Source of the DNA: Clostridia bacterium
GTDB taxonomy: Bacteria > Bacillota > Clostridia > Lachnospirales > Anaerotignaceae
Assembly (NCBI GenBank): GCA_022786605.1
Contig: JALFWW010000009.1
Location: 124,001 to 188,000 of the forward strand
Direction of reading: 5' to 3'
Length of the DNA stretch: 64,000 bases
Positions 27,309 to 36,980 of this stretch are shown in pieces. Below the pieces are notes generated by a model. That model saw only the letters and a list, made by a program, of their open reading frames with translations, was not told where the DNA came from and searched no databases. A program made the position numbers and the translations under genes. How positions within the stretch are numbered: the first letter of the stretch is position 1; each line of letters starts with the position of its first letter.

Positions 27309-28802
27309 ATGGCCGAATTATCTGTTATGGACCGGATCAATATGATTCTGTCCGACCCCGAAAAAGCTACAATGACGCTGGCCCAGATCGTCAGCGAAGA
27401 AATACGTGAATTCAAGGCGTCCCCTGAATACGCGATCATGCTTGAAGCTGAATCCTATTACAGGAACCGAAGCGACGTCCAGCGAAAGACGGTTGACGTT
27501 GCGAACCGTTCAAACACGAAGATCGAACACCCGATCTTGAAGAAACTTGTCGACCAGAAAGCGAACTACCTTCTGTCGAAGCCCTGGACGGTCGACACCA
27601 AAAACAGCGCATACGGCGAAGCCTTGACGAAAGTCTTCGACCAGACCTTCCGTCGGAAGATCAAATCCCTGGGAAAAGGCGCGATCAAGTCCGGTATTGC
27701 CTGGATTCAGCCCTATTTCAGGGACGGGAAACTGGCATTTATGCGTATTCCTTCGACCGAACTTGTCCCTTTGTGGCGCGACGCTGAACGAACGGAACTG
27801 GACGCCTTTATTCGATTTTATGACCAGGTCATTTATATCGGAACCAGGAAACACATAATCACACACGCCGAATTCTGGTGGCCTGGTGGTGTGAAATGGT
27901 TCAAGACGGACGCCTTCGCCGGAACCGGCGCCGGAAACTTCTATGTCGACAAAGAACACGGCGACGAAGCGTCTGACTATACGGAACCACACTTCGTCGT
28001 TGACAATAAGCCGTACAACTGGGAAGAGTGTCCGATCGCCTGGCTGAAATACAACGAAGAAGAACTTCCCCTTTGCTATTATATTAAGGACCTGATCGAC
28101 GACATCAACTGGCAGACGTCCGTCACTTCCGATGTTCTTCGCGACGTGGCGAAGTTTATCTATATTCTTCGTAACTATGGCGGACAAGACCTGGCCGAAT
28201 TCTTGAAAGACCTGAAAGAACACATGGCGATCAAGGTCACGTCTGACGGTGGCGTGGATAAATTACAGGCCGATCTAAATATCGACGCTGTCATGGCCTT
28301 CCTGGACAAACAGCGCCGCGATCTGTTCGACTTTGCGGCCGCTGTCGATACAAAGGACCCTGACCTGGGGAACGCCAGCGGAACGGCGATCAATTTCCGT
28401 TATATGGACCTTGACGCTGACTGCGATTCCCTGGGAACAGAACTGAAAGACACCTTCCGGCGTCTGAAACTGTTCATTGACGTTTACTTCCAGATCACCG
28501 GCCAGGGTGACTTCACGAAAGAAGAATTCGATATTGTCTTCAATATGGACCTTCCGGTCAACGAAACAGACATCATCAACAACGCCTTGAACAGCAACGG
28601 TCTTCTGTCGAAGCGAACGATCCTTCAAAATCACCCGTGGGTCACAGACGTCGACGAAGAACTGGCCAGAATCGACGAAGAAAAGAAAGCCGCTATGGAA
28701 GAATACGGCGACGGCCTTTTCAATCACGCTATGGGCGCCGACGACAGCCAGGAAGGCGGCGACAGCGCCGGCCTGAATGGTGGTGACGGCAATGACGAAT
28801 AA
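27309..28802 (+). CDS. phage portal protein (SPP1 gp6-like)
   Basis: Position after terL; KANYLLSKPWTVDTKN...; DPDLGNASGTAINFRYMDL motif. Confidence 0.9.
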   Translation: MAELSVMDRINMILSDPEKATMTLAQIVSEEIREFKASPEYAIMLEAESYYRNRSDVQRKTVDVANRSNTKIEHPILKKLVDQKANYLLSKPWTVDTKNSAYGEALTKVFDQTFRRKIKSLGKGAIKSGIAWIQPYFRDGKLAFMRIPSTELVPLWRDAERTELDAFIRFYDQVIYIGTRKHIITHAEFWWPGGVKWFKTDAFAGTGAGNFYVDKEHGDEASDYTEPHFVVDNKPYNWEECPIAWLKYNEEELPLCYYIKDLIDDINWQTSVTSDVLRDVAKFIYILRNYGGQDLAEFLKDLKEHMAIKVTSDGGVDKLQADLNIDAVMAFLDKQRRDLFDFAAAVDTKDPDLGNASGTAINFRYMDLDADCDSLGTELKDTFRRLKLFIDVYFQITGQGDFTKEEFDIVFNMDLPVNETDIINNALNSNGLLSKRTILQNHPWVTDVDEELARIDEEKKAAMEEYGDGLFNHAMGADDSQEGGDSAGLNGGDGNDE

Positions 28803-30360
28803 TGAAGCATACTGGACAGAAAGAGCCTTGAAACGCGCCGAAGAAGCCTACCTTCACGACGCGGCATTGACGGCGAAGCTGTTCCAGGAATACGAATCCG
28901 CCGCGAAGGCTATCAAGCGCGAAATCAGCGCCTTCTATTCGAAGTACGCTGGCAAGTATGGCCTTACATACGATCAGGCCGTCCGTCTTCTGAACCGGAA
29001 GGAATTCCAGGAATGGAAAGCAAGTCTGGCGGAATATGTGGACTATATCGCTACGATCCAGGACCCGAAGGTCAAGGCGCTTCTGACGGCACAACTGGAC
29101 GCCCTGTCGGCGAACAGTTCTATTTCCCGACTGGAAGCCCTTCAAGGTCAAATCGACCTGATCCTGAATGACCTGTTTGACAAAGGTGTCGCACAAATGA
29201 AGAACCAGTTCGGCGACGACTTCGTCGAAGGTTATTACAAGAAATGTTATGACCTTCAATCCAGGGCCGGATTCTTCAACGAGATCGCAAAGATCGACTA
29301 TGCGGCCATTGAAAACGTCGTTTCTTATCCCTGGTCCGGCGCCATGTTTTCCGATCGCCTATGGCAGAACAAACAGGCGCTTCTTTTCAACACCAGGGAA
29401 GTTCTGACCCAGGGACTTATCCAGGGAAAAAGCGTGAACGTCATGTCTTCCGCCCTGGCGGCCAAAATGGGCCAGTCCTACAAGAACGCCGAACGCCTGG
29501 TCAGGACAGAAACCGCGCATATTCACGCGGAATCAGATCGGGCCGCATACAAAGAAGCCGGCGTCGAACAATATGAATTCATAGCGACGCTGGAAGTCCG
29601 AACCTGTGACGTCTGCGGAAGCCTGGACGGGAAACACTTCAAAGTCAGCGAAGCGAAAGTCGGTGTCAATTATCCGCCGATACACCCGAATTGTCGGTGT
29701 ACTACGGTAGAATATGACCCAGACGACGCCCTGGACTGGTATAATTCCGGTCAACCTATGCCGAAAGCCAAAACTTACGAAGAATGGTACGACGAACAGG
29801 TGGCCAGGAACGGTCAGGGATCGGTTGAGGTTGAGCGACAAAAGGTGTATAATAGAAAAGCAGACCTGGAACAGTTCGAAGCCTATTCCGAACGCCTGGG
29901 CGCTGACGCACCTTCTGACGTCGACACCTTCCAGCGCTTGAAATATAGCAAGCCCGACGAATGGTCCGACCTGAAAGGTCTTTATTCTTACAAAGGGCGC
30001 GTTCCGGAAGCGACGAAAGCCGACTTCCAGACGTACAAGAAGATCAAAGCTACCGGCATATATGGAACCGTCAGAGTTCCGGCCGCGAAGATTGATACTT
30101 CCGCCCTAACGCTTGACGTCGCGCACATAAACGAACGCCGCCACGGTGTCACCCAGGAAGAAGCCATTTCCTACATTAAGAACGCGGCGTTTTCCCTGAA
30201 AAGGCGTCACTGGACCGGTGAAACCTTCCTGAACTACTATTCAGAAGAAGGCGCTTCGTATGTGAGGACCAGCGACAACGTGATCCGGACTTCCTTCAAG
30301 AAGGACGAATTCGACAAAAAGACAAAATCCGCTATGGAGGTTTTGAAGAATGGAAAATAA
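28777..30360 (+). CDS. phage head morphogenesis protein (SPP1 gp7-like) with C-terminal nuclease-like domain
   Basis: RLVRTETAHIHAESDRAAYKEAGVEQYEFIATLEVRTCDVCGSLDGKHF...YPPIHPNCRCTT; C-terminus resembles PBECR-type toxin domains. Confidence 0.85.
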   Translation: MVVTAMTNNEAYWTERALKRAEEAYLHDAALTAKLFQEYESAAKAIKREISAFYSKYAGKYGLTYDQAVRLLNRKEFQEWKASLAEYVDYIATIQDPKVKALLTAQLDALSANSSISRLEALQGQIDLILNDLFDKGVAQMKNQFGDDFVEGYYKKCYDLQSRAGFFNEIAKIDYAAIENVVSYPWSGAMFSDRLWQNKQALLFNTREVLTQGLIQGKSVNVMSSALAAKMGQSYKNAERLVRTETAHIHAESDRAAYKEAGVEQYEFIATLEVRTCDVCGSLDGKHFKVSEAKVGVNYPPIHPNCRCTTVEYDPDDALDWYNSGQPMPKAKTYEEWYDEQVARNGQGSVEVERQKVYNRKADLEQFEAYSERLGADAPSDVDTFQRLKYSKPDEWSDLKGLYSYKGRVPEATKADFQTYKKIKATGIYGTVRVPAAKIDTSALTLDVAHINERRHGVTQEEAISYIKNAAFSLKRRHWTGETFLNYYSEEGASYVRTSDNVIRTSFKKDEFDKKTKSAMEVLKNGK

Positions 30361-30535
30361 AACTGTTTTCTGTCCTGTCCTTCAAAGACAGGTCAACGGC
30401 GACGACTGTTTCGATATTTCAATGGTCGCCGAAAAGACAACCCCCGACAGGTTCCTTCCGAAGGACTTGAAGCCGGAAGACTTCACGGACGGCAAGAAGG
30501 AAATCTGTTTGAAATGCAAATATCACCCTGAATAA
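30350..30535 (+). CDS. small Cys-containing phage protein
   Basis: MENKTVFCPVLQRQVNGDDCFDISMVAEK...ICLKCKYHPE overlapping the nuclease-like 3' end. Confidence 0.65.
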   Translation: MENKTVFCPVLQRQVNGDDCFDISMVAEKTTPDRFLPKDLKPEDFTDGKKEICLKCKYHPE

Positions 30536-30580
30536 GCGTCGATCGGATATTCCGACCGGCGTTTTCTTATGCGTTGAATC

Positions 30581-30609
30581 AGACATCACCCTTTTGGTGG
30601 TGTCTTTTT
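30581..30609 (+). terminator. putative terminator inside structural operon
   Basis: GACATCACC-CTTTT-GGTGGTGTCTTTTT. Confidence 0.65.
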
Positions 30610-30708
30610 CATATAAAATAACAGCCGCACCCGTCCGGCGACCAGGCGGAACCGCAAAGCGTGTGGAAGTCACGATAAACACAGCGGAAAAGAAAGGAGA
30701 GATCACAC

Positions 30709-31302
30709 ATGATCATTGAAGGAATCAAAAATCTTCTGGGCGAAGACCTGACGAAACAGGTTGAAACAGCGCTGAAAGGAAAAGGCAAAGACGGAAAGGA
30801 CGTCGACCTGGTTATCGGAAACGACGGAAGTTTCGTTCCAGCCGAAAAGTACAACGGCGCCAATAGCGGCAAGACCAGCGCAGAAAACGCATTAAAAGCC
30901 GCCGCCGAAGCGTTGAAGGCAATCGGCGGAAGTGGCGATCCGGCCAAGATCGCCGAAGACGTGAAGACGGCCCAGACCACTATCACAACCCTTCAAACCA
31001 ACCATGACGCCGAAATCAAGAAGATCAGCAAGAATGCCGCCCTTCGAATGGCCCTGAACGGGAAAGTTCACGACCCTTCGGACATTATCGGCCTTCTGGA
31101 CCTTGAGAAAATCGACGTCGACGACGCCGGCAACCTGAAAACAGACCTTGACGGCCTTTTGAAGCCTATCAAGGAATCGAAAGGCTATCTGTTCACTGAA
31201 CCGGCGAAACCTGGCGCCCCTGAAATCAAAGGCGCAAAGCCGGCCGAGCCTGGCGCCCCTGGCGCACCGGCCGCAAAAGCAGACGGCCCCGTTTGCTTGT
31301 AA
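30709..31302 (+). CDS. phage scaffold protein
   Basis: Acidic/coiled-coil ORF preceding capsid (gp20-like). Confidence 0.7.
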   Translation: MIIEGIKNLLGEDLTKQVETALKGKGKDGKDVDLVIGNDGSFVPAEKYNGANSGKTSAENALKAAAEALKAIGGSGDPAKIAEDVKTAQTTITTLQTNHDAEIKKISKNAALRMALNGKVHDPSDIIGLLDLEKIDVDDAGNLKTDLDGLLKPIKESKGYLFTEPAKPGAPEIKGAKPAEPGAPGAPAAKADGPVCL

Positions 31303-31340
31303 AAACACACAAACCAAAAATCAGAAAGGAATGATTTACA

Positions 31341-32234
31341 ATGGCAAGAACAAAAGCAATCAGCCTGATCCAGTCCGGTTCTACGAAGGTAGACCTTGCC
31401 GAACTTTCCGGCCTTGTGATCAGCAACATTCAGAAGGACACCCTTTCCCAGGGCTTGAAGTCCCAGGCGTACACTGGCAATCCTGCCAGCGGTTCCGTCG
31501 AGTTTAAGCGCTTCAAGAACAGCGCTTCCCAGCCTTACGGTACGGCAAGAACTGCCGGCAAGGGCGACGCGATCACCGTTCCGCCTACTACCGTAAACCT
31601 TAACACCCACAAGGAGATCGTCGAAGAAGCCGCAAAGTTCGACCTTGACACTTTCGGCGTCGGAAACATCATGGCCAGACGTGCTGACAACCACGTCGAC
31701 ACTGTGGCGTCTGAATTCGATACCGCCTTCTTCGCCCAGGCAAAGGCCGAAGGTACTTCCTACACGCCGGCCAGCGACGCCGGAATCGAAGACCTTCTGG
31801 AAGGTATCATTCAGACTTTGGAAAGTGTCAAGAACGATTATGTTCGCGGCGTTCCCCGTAACATGATCCGCCTTGTCCTTGATCCTCTTACCTACGGCAA
31901 AGCCAGAAACTACCTTGACAAAAGCACCAACAACGCCAACGTGGACACGGCCGCCGAAGACTTCGCTATTTTCCACGGTGTAAGGGTATATTCTTCTATC
32001 AATCTGCCTGTGACGTCCGAAGCGACTTCCGACAGTAAGACGAAGACCACTACGGTTCACGCTATCGCCATGATCGAAGGCGCTATCGCACAGCCGGCGG
32101 TTATCTATCCTTACAAGGAGCCTGAAAAGATTCCTCTTTCCAACGACTATGGCGTGTCTATGTTCTTCGACTACGGCACGAAGGCCCTTACCCCTGACCT
32201 TATTTTCTGGTATGGAACTTCCGTCACTGCGTAA
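31341..32234 (+). CDS. major capsid protein
   Basis: Position after scaffold; strong RBS; capsid-like MARTKAISLIQSGSTKVDLAELSG...VASEFDTAFFAQ... Confidence 0.8.
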   Translation: MARTKAISLIQSGSTKVDLAELSGLVISNIQKDTLSQGLKSQAYTGNPASGSVEFKRFKNSASQPYGTARTAGKGDAITVPPTTVNLNTHKEIVEEAAKFDLDTFGVGNIMARRADNHVDTVASEFDTAFFAQAKAEGTSYTPASDAGIEDLLEGIIQTLESVKNDYVRGVPRNMIRLVLDPLTYGKARNYLDKSTNNANVDTAAEDFAIFHGVRVYSSINLPVTSEATSDSKTKTTTVHAIAMIEGAIAQPAVIYPYKEPEKIPLSNDYGVSMFFDYGTKALTPDLIFWYGTSVTA

Positions 32235-32263
32235 GTGACGGAACCTTTATAGGAGGTAGCAAC

Positions 32264-32524
32264 ATGAACACAAAATTCAAAAGTATTGTAACCGGCGCGA
32301 TCCTGGAACCGAATTCCGAAATGGTCGCTGAACAGCTTCGAAAGAATCCTTCCTTCGTTGTCTATGACGGCCAGGAAGCCGCACAGGGCGACGAAAAGCC
32401 CCTGTCGAAGATGAACAAGGACGAACTTCTGAAAGTCGCCCAGGACGCCGAAATCGCGGTTCCTGACGGCGCCACAAAGGCGGAGATCGTCGAACTGATC
32501 AAAGCCGCACAGGGCGACGAATAA
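32264..32524 (+). CDS. small phage protein with Rho N-terminal/HeH-like motif
   Basis: LSKMNKDELLKVAQDAEIAVPDGATKAEIVELIKAA. Confidence 0.65.
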   Translation: MNTKFKSIVTGAILEPNSEMVAEQLRKNPSFVVYDGQEAAQGDEKPLSKMNKDELLKVAQDAEIAVPDGATKAEIVELIKAAQGDE

Positions 32525-32552
32525 AGCGGAACCGCCGAAAGGTGGTGGAACT

Positions 32553-33002
32553 ATGTTCGAACAGATTCTTTCGTCCCTGGACGGCCTGACTGATCTTGAA
32601 CGTGCGGACGTCCTTCGCGTTCTTATGTCGAAGGACAGCCGCCTTTCTAAGGTCAAGGCCCTTCTGGGAATCACAACGACGGATCAGGACGACGTTCTGG
32701 AATTCGTTATTCAGACAGTCGAAGATATGATCCTGTCGTACATCAATCAGGACACCCTTCCGCCGCGTCTGGAAAACGTCTTGATCGTCATGTGTGTCAG
32801 CTATTACAAATCGGCCGGACTGGGAACCACGACGGCCGCCGTCGGTCCTGTGGCGTCTGTGAAGCGTGGCGACGTCCAGACTTCCTTCGCCACCGGTTCC
32901 GGTTCTTCTGGATCGGCGAACACCTTCAACCTGGGAACAGACAGCGGCGACTTCTTCGGGTGGAAAACTGTCCTGAACGAATATCGCGTGTTAAGGTGGT
33001 GA
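32553..33002 (+). CDS. head-tail connector protein
   Basis: Position and pattern (VIQTVEDMILSYINQDTLPPRLENVLIVMCVSYYKS). Confidence 0.65.
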   Translation: MFEQILSSLDGLTDLERADVLRVLMSKDSRLSKVKALLGITTTDQDDVLEFVIQTVEDMILSYINQDTLPPRLENVLIVMCVSYYKSAGLGTTTAAVGPVASVKRGDVQTSFATGSGSSGSANTFNLGTDSGDFFGWKTVLNEYRVLRW

Positions 33003-33006
33003 TCCT

Positions 33007-33396
33007 ATGGCCTTCGGAAACGCAAGCGCTGAACGCGCCGCAATCGAATTGACCTACGAAGACACCGCCACCGTGAGCCGTACAACGCCACAGAGAGGGA
33101 AAAACAACATTTCAGCGTCTTCCCCTTCTGTGATTTATGACGGTATCATTTGCGCGCTATCGTATACAGGTTCAGACAATAGCAGACAGACGGACGCACA
33201 GAACAACGTCGATTATGACGCTGTCATTTTCGCCAGTCCGGACCTTCTGGTCCTTCCTGGTGATACAATCGTCGTAAAACGGTTCGGACGGGACGATCCT
33301 TCCAGTGGCCGAAACCTGACCTTCGAAGTGATCGGCCGTCCTTCCGTCTATGCGACACATCAAGAAATCAAAGTAAAGGACGGTGATCTGGCGTGA
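33007..33396 (+). CDS. phage head closure-type protein
   Basis: Synteny; coupled ORF. Confidence 0.55.
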   Translation: MAFGNASAERAAIELTYEDTATVSRTTPQRGKNNISASSPSVIYDGIICALSYTGSDNSRQTDAQNNVDYDAVIFASPDLLVLPGDTIVVKRFGRDDPSSGRNLTFEVIGRPSVYATHQEIKVKDGDLA

Positions 33397-33887
33397 GCGT
33401 GGACAATTCTGAACTTATGGCCTTCCAGAATCAGATTCAGGCGTTGAAAGACGACATTCCTGAAATAATGGACAGCCTGGCCGTCGGCGAAGGACGCTAT
33501 GCGCGCGACCAGGCCCGTAAAATCTGCAAGGAAGAAAATATCGTAAACACTGGCGACTATCGACGCAACTTCAAAAGCGGAACAAAGGCGATCCGCGCCG
33601 GTAATTCGTACAAAATCGACGTCTTCAACAATCTTGACTATGCGAAGCCGCTTGAATACGGCTTCCGAAGTCACTTCGTTCCTGGCCACTGGGAAGGAAA
33701 TTCCTTCAAGTACCAGAGAAACGACCCTGACGGCGGAATGTACGTCGGACCGGCCGGCGGCTATGTTCGCGGTCATTTCACCCTTCGGCGCGCTATAAGA
33801 CGCACGAAGACAACCCAGGCGGTACGACTGAACCGAAAAATGGACCGGATCATTCGTCAACGCATGAATGGAGGTGGCACAGAATGA
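33393..33887 (+). CDS. HK97 gp10-like tail completion protein
   Basis: ARKICKEENIVNTGDYRRNFKSGTKAIRAGNSYKIDVFNNLDYAKPLEYGFRSHFVPGHWEG. Confidence 0.8.
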   Translation: MSVDNSELMAFQNQIQALKDDIPEIMDSLAVGEGRYARDQARKICKEENIVNTGDYRRNFKSGTKAIRAGNSYKIDVFNNLDYAKPLEYGFRSHFVPGHWEGNSFKYQRNDPDGGMYVGPAGGYVRGHFTLRRAIRRTKTTQAVRLNRKMDRIIRQRMNGGGTE

Positions 33888-34336
33888 CGCTGAACAACTT
33901 CCTTGAAGCTGTCGCCGAAAAACTTGTCGGCCTGTGGCCCGATCGACACGTATTCGTCAATGAAATCCCGAAGGATTCTGACGGGAATTTCTTCGTCGGA
34001 ATTATCGAAGCGACACAGGAAAAGAAACTGGATCGGCGCCGCCGGCGTCATATCCAGATTGAAGTTCTTTATTTCCTGGCGTCGAAGGATAACCTTGACT
34101 TCAACGAATGGTCCGAAAAAATGCTGGACGAATTCGAATCCCTGACTGTGGTCGAAACAGAAAGCCGTTCCCGACTGGTTCGCCTGACGAACGTCACGGC
34201 CAGAAAGGACGACGACAGCCGCGTCTATCAGTTTCTTTTTGACGCGGACTTCTACTTTGTGATCACGCCGGAAGTGATTCCGACTATGTATTATCTGGAC
34301 CAGGACAACACAATCAGATCGGAGGTAATCGAATAA
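33884..34336 (+). CDS. tail terminator-like protein
   Basis: Synteny; LVGLWPDRHVFVNEIPKDSDGNFFVGIIEATQEKKLDRRRRRHIQIEVLYF. Confidence 0.7.
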   Translation: MTLNNFLEAVAEKLVGLWPDRHVFVNEIPKDSDGNFFVGIIEATQEKKLDRRRRRHIQIEVLYFLASKDNLDFNEWSEKMLDEFESLTVVETESRSRLVRLTNVTARKDDDSRVYQFLFDADFYFVITPEVIPTMYYLDQDNTIRSEVIE

Positions 34337-34524
34337 TGGCAACAAAGAAAAAGGCTGATTCCGTTGACCAGGCGGAACCTACTTTCAGCAAAGAACAACT
34401 GGTCAAATCCGAAACGCTGGGCCTTCCCAGGGACGCCGTGACGGCGATCCTGAAAGACGGCCAGCAGTACACACGGGAACAGGCGATCCAGCTTGTGACC
34501 GAATTTCTTGAAAGGAAGGTGTAA
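34336..34524 (+). CDS. small phage protein preceding sheath
   Basis: ATKKKADSVDQAEPTFSKEQLVKSE...; YqbN/XkdJ-like position. Confidence 0.6.
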   Translation: MATKKKADSVDQAEPTFSKEQLVKSETLGLPRDAVTAILKDGQQYTREQAIQLVTEFLERKV

Positions 34525-34527
34525 CCT

Positions 34528-35862
34528 ATGCCTATTGGTGGTGGTACTTTCACAGTACAGAACAAAATTCTTCCTGGCGCTTACATTAACTTCGTAAGCA
34601 TGGGAACCAACGCCAAAATGGGAAGCCGTGGCGTCGCCGCCCTTCCCCTTGAACTTAACTGGGGACCTGACGACAAGGTCTTCACTATGACCGCGACCGA
34701 CTTCAACGCGACCAGCTTGAAAGTTTTCGGTTACGATCCTACCGACGCGAATATTCTTCTTGTCCGCGAAGCGCTGAAACGCGCGAAGTCCCTTCTGATC
34801 TATCGCGTAAACGGTGGCGGCACAAAAGCCAGCGCAACCGTCGGCGGAATGACCGTCACCGCGAAATATGGTGGCACACACGGAAACGACATCATGGTCG
34901 CCGTGATCACCAACGTCGACGACGCGACAAAGGTCGACGTCGTTACCTATCTTGACGGCGCGGTTATGGATAGCCAGACCGTCGCGAAATCCGGCGGCGC
35001 CGCTTCCCTGGTAGCGAATGACTTCGTGACCTTCGGAACGGCGGCAACTCTTACGGCCGCAACTGCAACCGCCTTGACCGGTGGAACGAACGCCACTGTC
35101 AACGCCGCAAAGCACACGGCCGCCCTGAACGCCTTCGAAGTCGAATCCTTCAATGTGATCGGCTATCCTGGCACGAATACCGACGTCAAGGCCCTTTATG
35201 GCGCCTTTGTGAAGCGTCTTCGTGACGACGAAGGAAGAAAGATCGTCGGCGTCCTTCACGACTACGACGGCGACAATATGGGCCTGATCAACGTCAAGAA
35301 CGGCGTTATCCTGGCCAACGGAACCACATTGACCGGCGACAAGGCCGTCGCCTGGGTGACTGGCGCTTCCGCCGGCGCGGAAGTGAACGAATCCCTGACA
35401 AATACGGCCTATGACGACGCTGTGGACGTCGATATTAAATATACGAAGTCCCAGTTCGAAGCCGCTATCAAGGCCGGCGAATTCACATTCTACGCCGACA
35501 ACGGAAAGGCCCGTGTTCTGACTGACATCAACAGCCTTGTCACGATCGGCCAGAATATGTCTTCCGACTGGACGTCGAACCGCGTTGTCCGCGTTATGGA
35601 CGGCTGGGCGAATGACGTCGCCCGAATCTTCGGCGAATCCTATATCGGTCTTGTAACCAACAGCGACACCGGCCGACAGCTTTTCAAGGCTGACCTTGTG
35701 GCGCTTGCAAATCAGTATCAGTCGATCGACGCAATCAGCAACTTCAAGTCCGACGACATCACTGTCAACCAGGGCGACGGAAAACGCGACGTCGCGGTCG
35801 ACTGCGCTTTACAGCCGAACGACAGTATGGAAAAACTTTATATGACTGTCGTCGTAAACTAA
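34528..35862 (+). CDS. phage tail sheath protein
   Basis: PGAYINFVSMG...; VALPLELNWGPDD; long sheath-type ORF. Confidence 0.9.
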   Translation: MPIGGGTFTVQNKILPGAYINFVSMGTNAKMGSRGVAALPLELNWGPDDKVFTMTATDFNATSLKVFGYDPTDANILLVREALKRAKSLLIYRVNGGGTKASATVGGMTVTAKYGGTHGNDIMVAVITNVDDATKVDVVTYLDGAVMDSQTVAKSGGAASLVANDFVTFGTAATLTAATATALTGGTNATVNAAKHTAALNAFEVESFNVIGYPGTNTDVKALYGAFVKRLRDDEGRKIVGVLHDYDGDNMGLINVKNGVILANGTTLTGDKAVAWVTGASAGAEVNESLTNTAYDDAVDVDIKYTKSQFEAAIKAGEFTFYADNGKARVLTDINSLVTIGQNMSSDWTSNRVVRVMDGWANDVARIFGESYIGLVTNSDTGRQLFKADLVALANQYQSIDAISNFKSDDITVNQGDGKRDVAVDCALQPNDSMEKLYMTVVVN

Positions 35863-35879
35863 GAAAGGGGTGACAGACA

Positions 35880-36338
35880 ATGAAAACTTTGAACGCACCT
35901 GATACCATTTCCGGCAAGGAAGGCCGCGCCTATGCGAAAATCAATGGCAACAATGAAGAACTGTTCTACGCGAAGACGATCGAAGCGAATGTCGAAAAGA
36001 GCAAATCCGAAATCAAGGCGATCGGAAAGCGTATGACCGGCCACAAGACAACCGGCGCGAACGGTAGCGGTTCCATGACGCTTTACTATATGACGCCGCT
36101 TTTCCGTGAAATGCTTCGCCAGTGGAAGGAAACCGGAAAGGACGTTTACTTCGATATGGTGGTCGAGAATGACGACCAGGAATCTTCGGCCGGAAAGCAG
36201 ACGGTTCTTCTTATGGACTGTAATTTGGATTCCGTCGTCCTTGCGAAACTGGACGGCGATTCCGACGACGCCCTGGACGAAGACGCCGACTTCACTTTCG
36301 AAGACTTCGACATTCTGACGCCGTTCACGAAGTTCTAA
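35880..36338 (+). CDS. tail tube protein (XkdM-like)
   Basis: MKTLNAPDTISGKEGRAYAKINGNNEELFYAKTIEANVEKSKSEIKAIGKRMTGHKT. Confidence 0.88.
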   Translation: MKTLNAPDTISGKEGRAYAKINGNNEELFYAKTIEANVEKSKSEIKAIGKRMTGHKTTGANGSGSMTLYYMTPLFREMLRQWKETGKDVYFDMVVENDDQESSAGKQTVLLMDCNLDSVVLAKLDGDSDDALDEDADFTFEDFDILTPFTKF

Positions 36339-36360
36339 GCTATCAAAGGAGGAAAACAAA

Positions 36361-36768
36361 ATGGGTAAATTACAGGAATTCCTTATGTCCAACCAGGACG
36401 ATATTCAGGCAACAGCGGAAGTCGCGGTCAGCGGCTTCCCTGTCCCTTTCACGATTAAGTCGATCACCGAAGGCGAAAACAAGGCCATTCGTAAGTCTTG
36501 CCAGAAAATCACCTTCGACAAGAAGACACACCAGAAGACCACGGAAACAGATCAGGACCTTTACAACAACCGCCTTGTGATTGCGTGTTGTGTGGACCCG
36601 AACTTCAAGGACGCGGAACTTCAAGCGAAATTCGGTGTCATGGGCGCCGAATCCTTGATCGACGTCCTTTTGAAGCCTGGCCAGTTCGTCGATCTTCTTC
36701 TGGGTGTCCAGGAAGTCAACGGCTTTTCTGACGACGTGAACGATCTTCGCGAAGAAGCAAAAAACTAA
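36361..36768 (+). CDS. tail assembly chaperone (XkdN-like), frame 0
   Basis: LQEFLMSNQDDIQATAEVAVSGFPVPFTIKSITEGENKAIRKSC. Confidence 0.85.
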   Translation: MGKLQEFLMSNQDDIQATAEVAVSGFPVPFTIKSITEGENKAIRKSCQKITFDKKTHQKTTETDQDLYNNRLVIACCVDPNFKDAELQAKFGVMGAESLIDVLLKPGQFVDLLLGVQEVNGFSDDVNDLREEAKN

Positions 36769-36974
36769 TCACCGGTGGAGGTGTGGACGCTGACGCGGAC
36801 GGCGAAGCTGTCTACGCACATTACGCCTTGCACCGGTTGAAAATCCTTCCCAGTACGCTTGTAGCCCTTCCACTTCGGGAACGGGCTTTTATTTATGCTT
36901 CGATTGACCTTCAAATCGAAAAGGAAAAGAAAGAAGCGCAAAAAGCGAAACGGAAAGGCAAGAAAGGAAGGTGA
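36759..36974 (+). CDS. -1 frameshift extension of tail assembly chaperone
   Basis: Slippery A_AAA_AAC (36759-36765) directly before the stop; -1 frame is open to ...KEAQKAKRKGKKGR. Confidence 0.8.
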   Translation, partial: KKLITGGGVDADADGEAVYAHYALHRLKILPSTLVALPLRERAFIYASIDLQIEKEKKEAQKAKRKGKKGR

Positions 36975-36980
36975 TGAACC

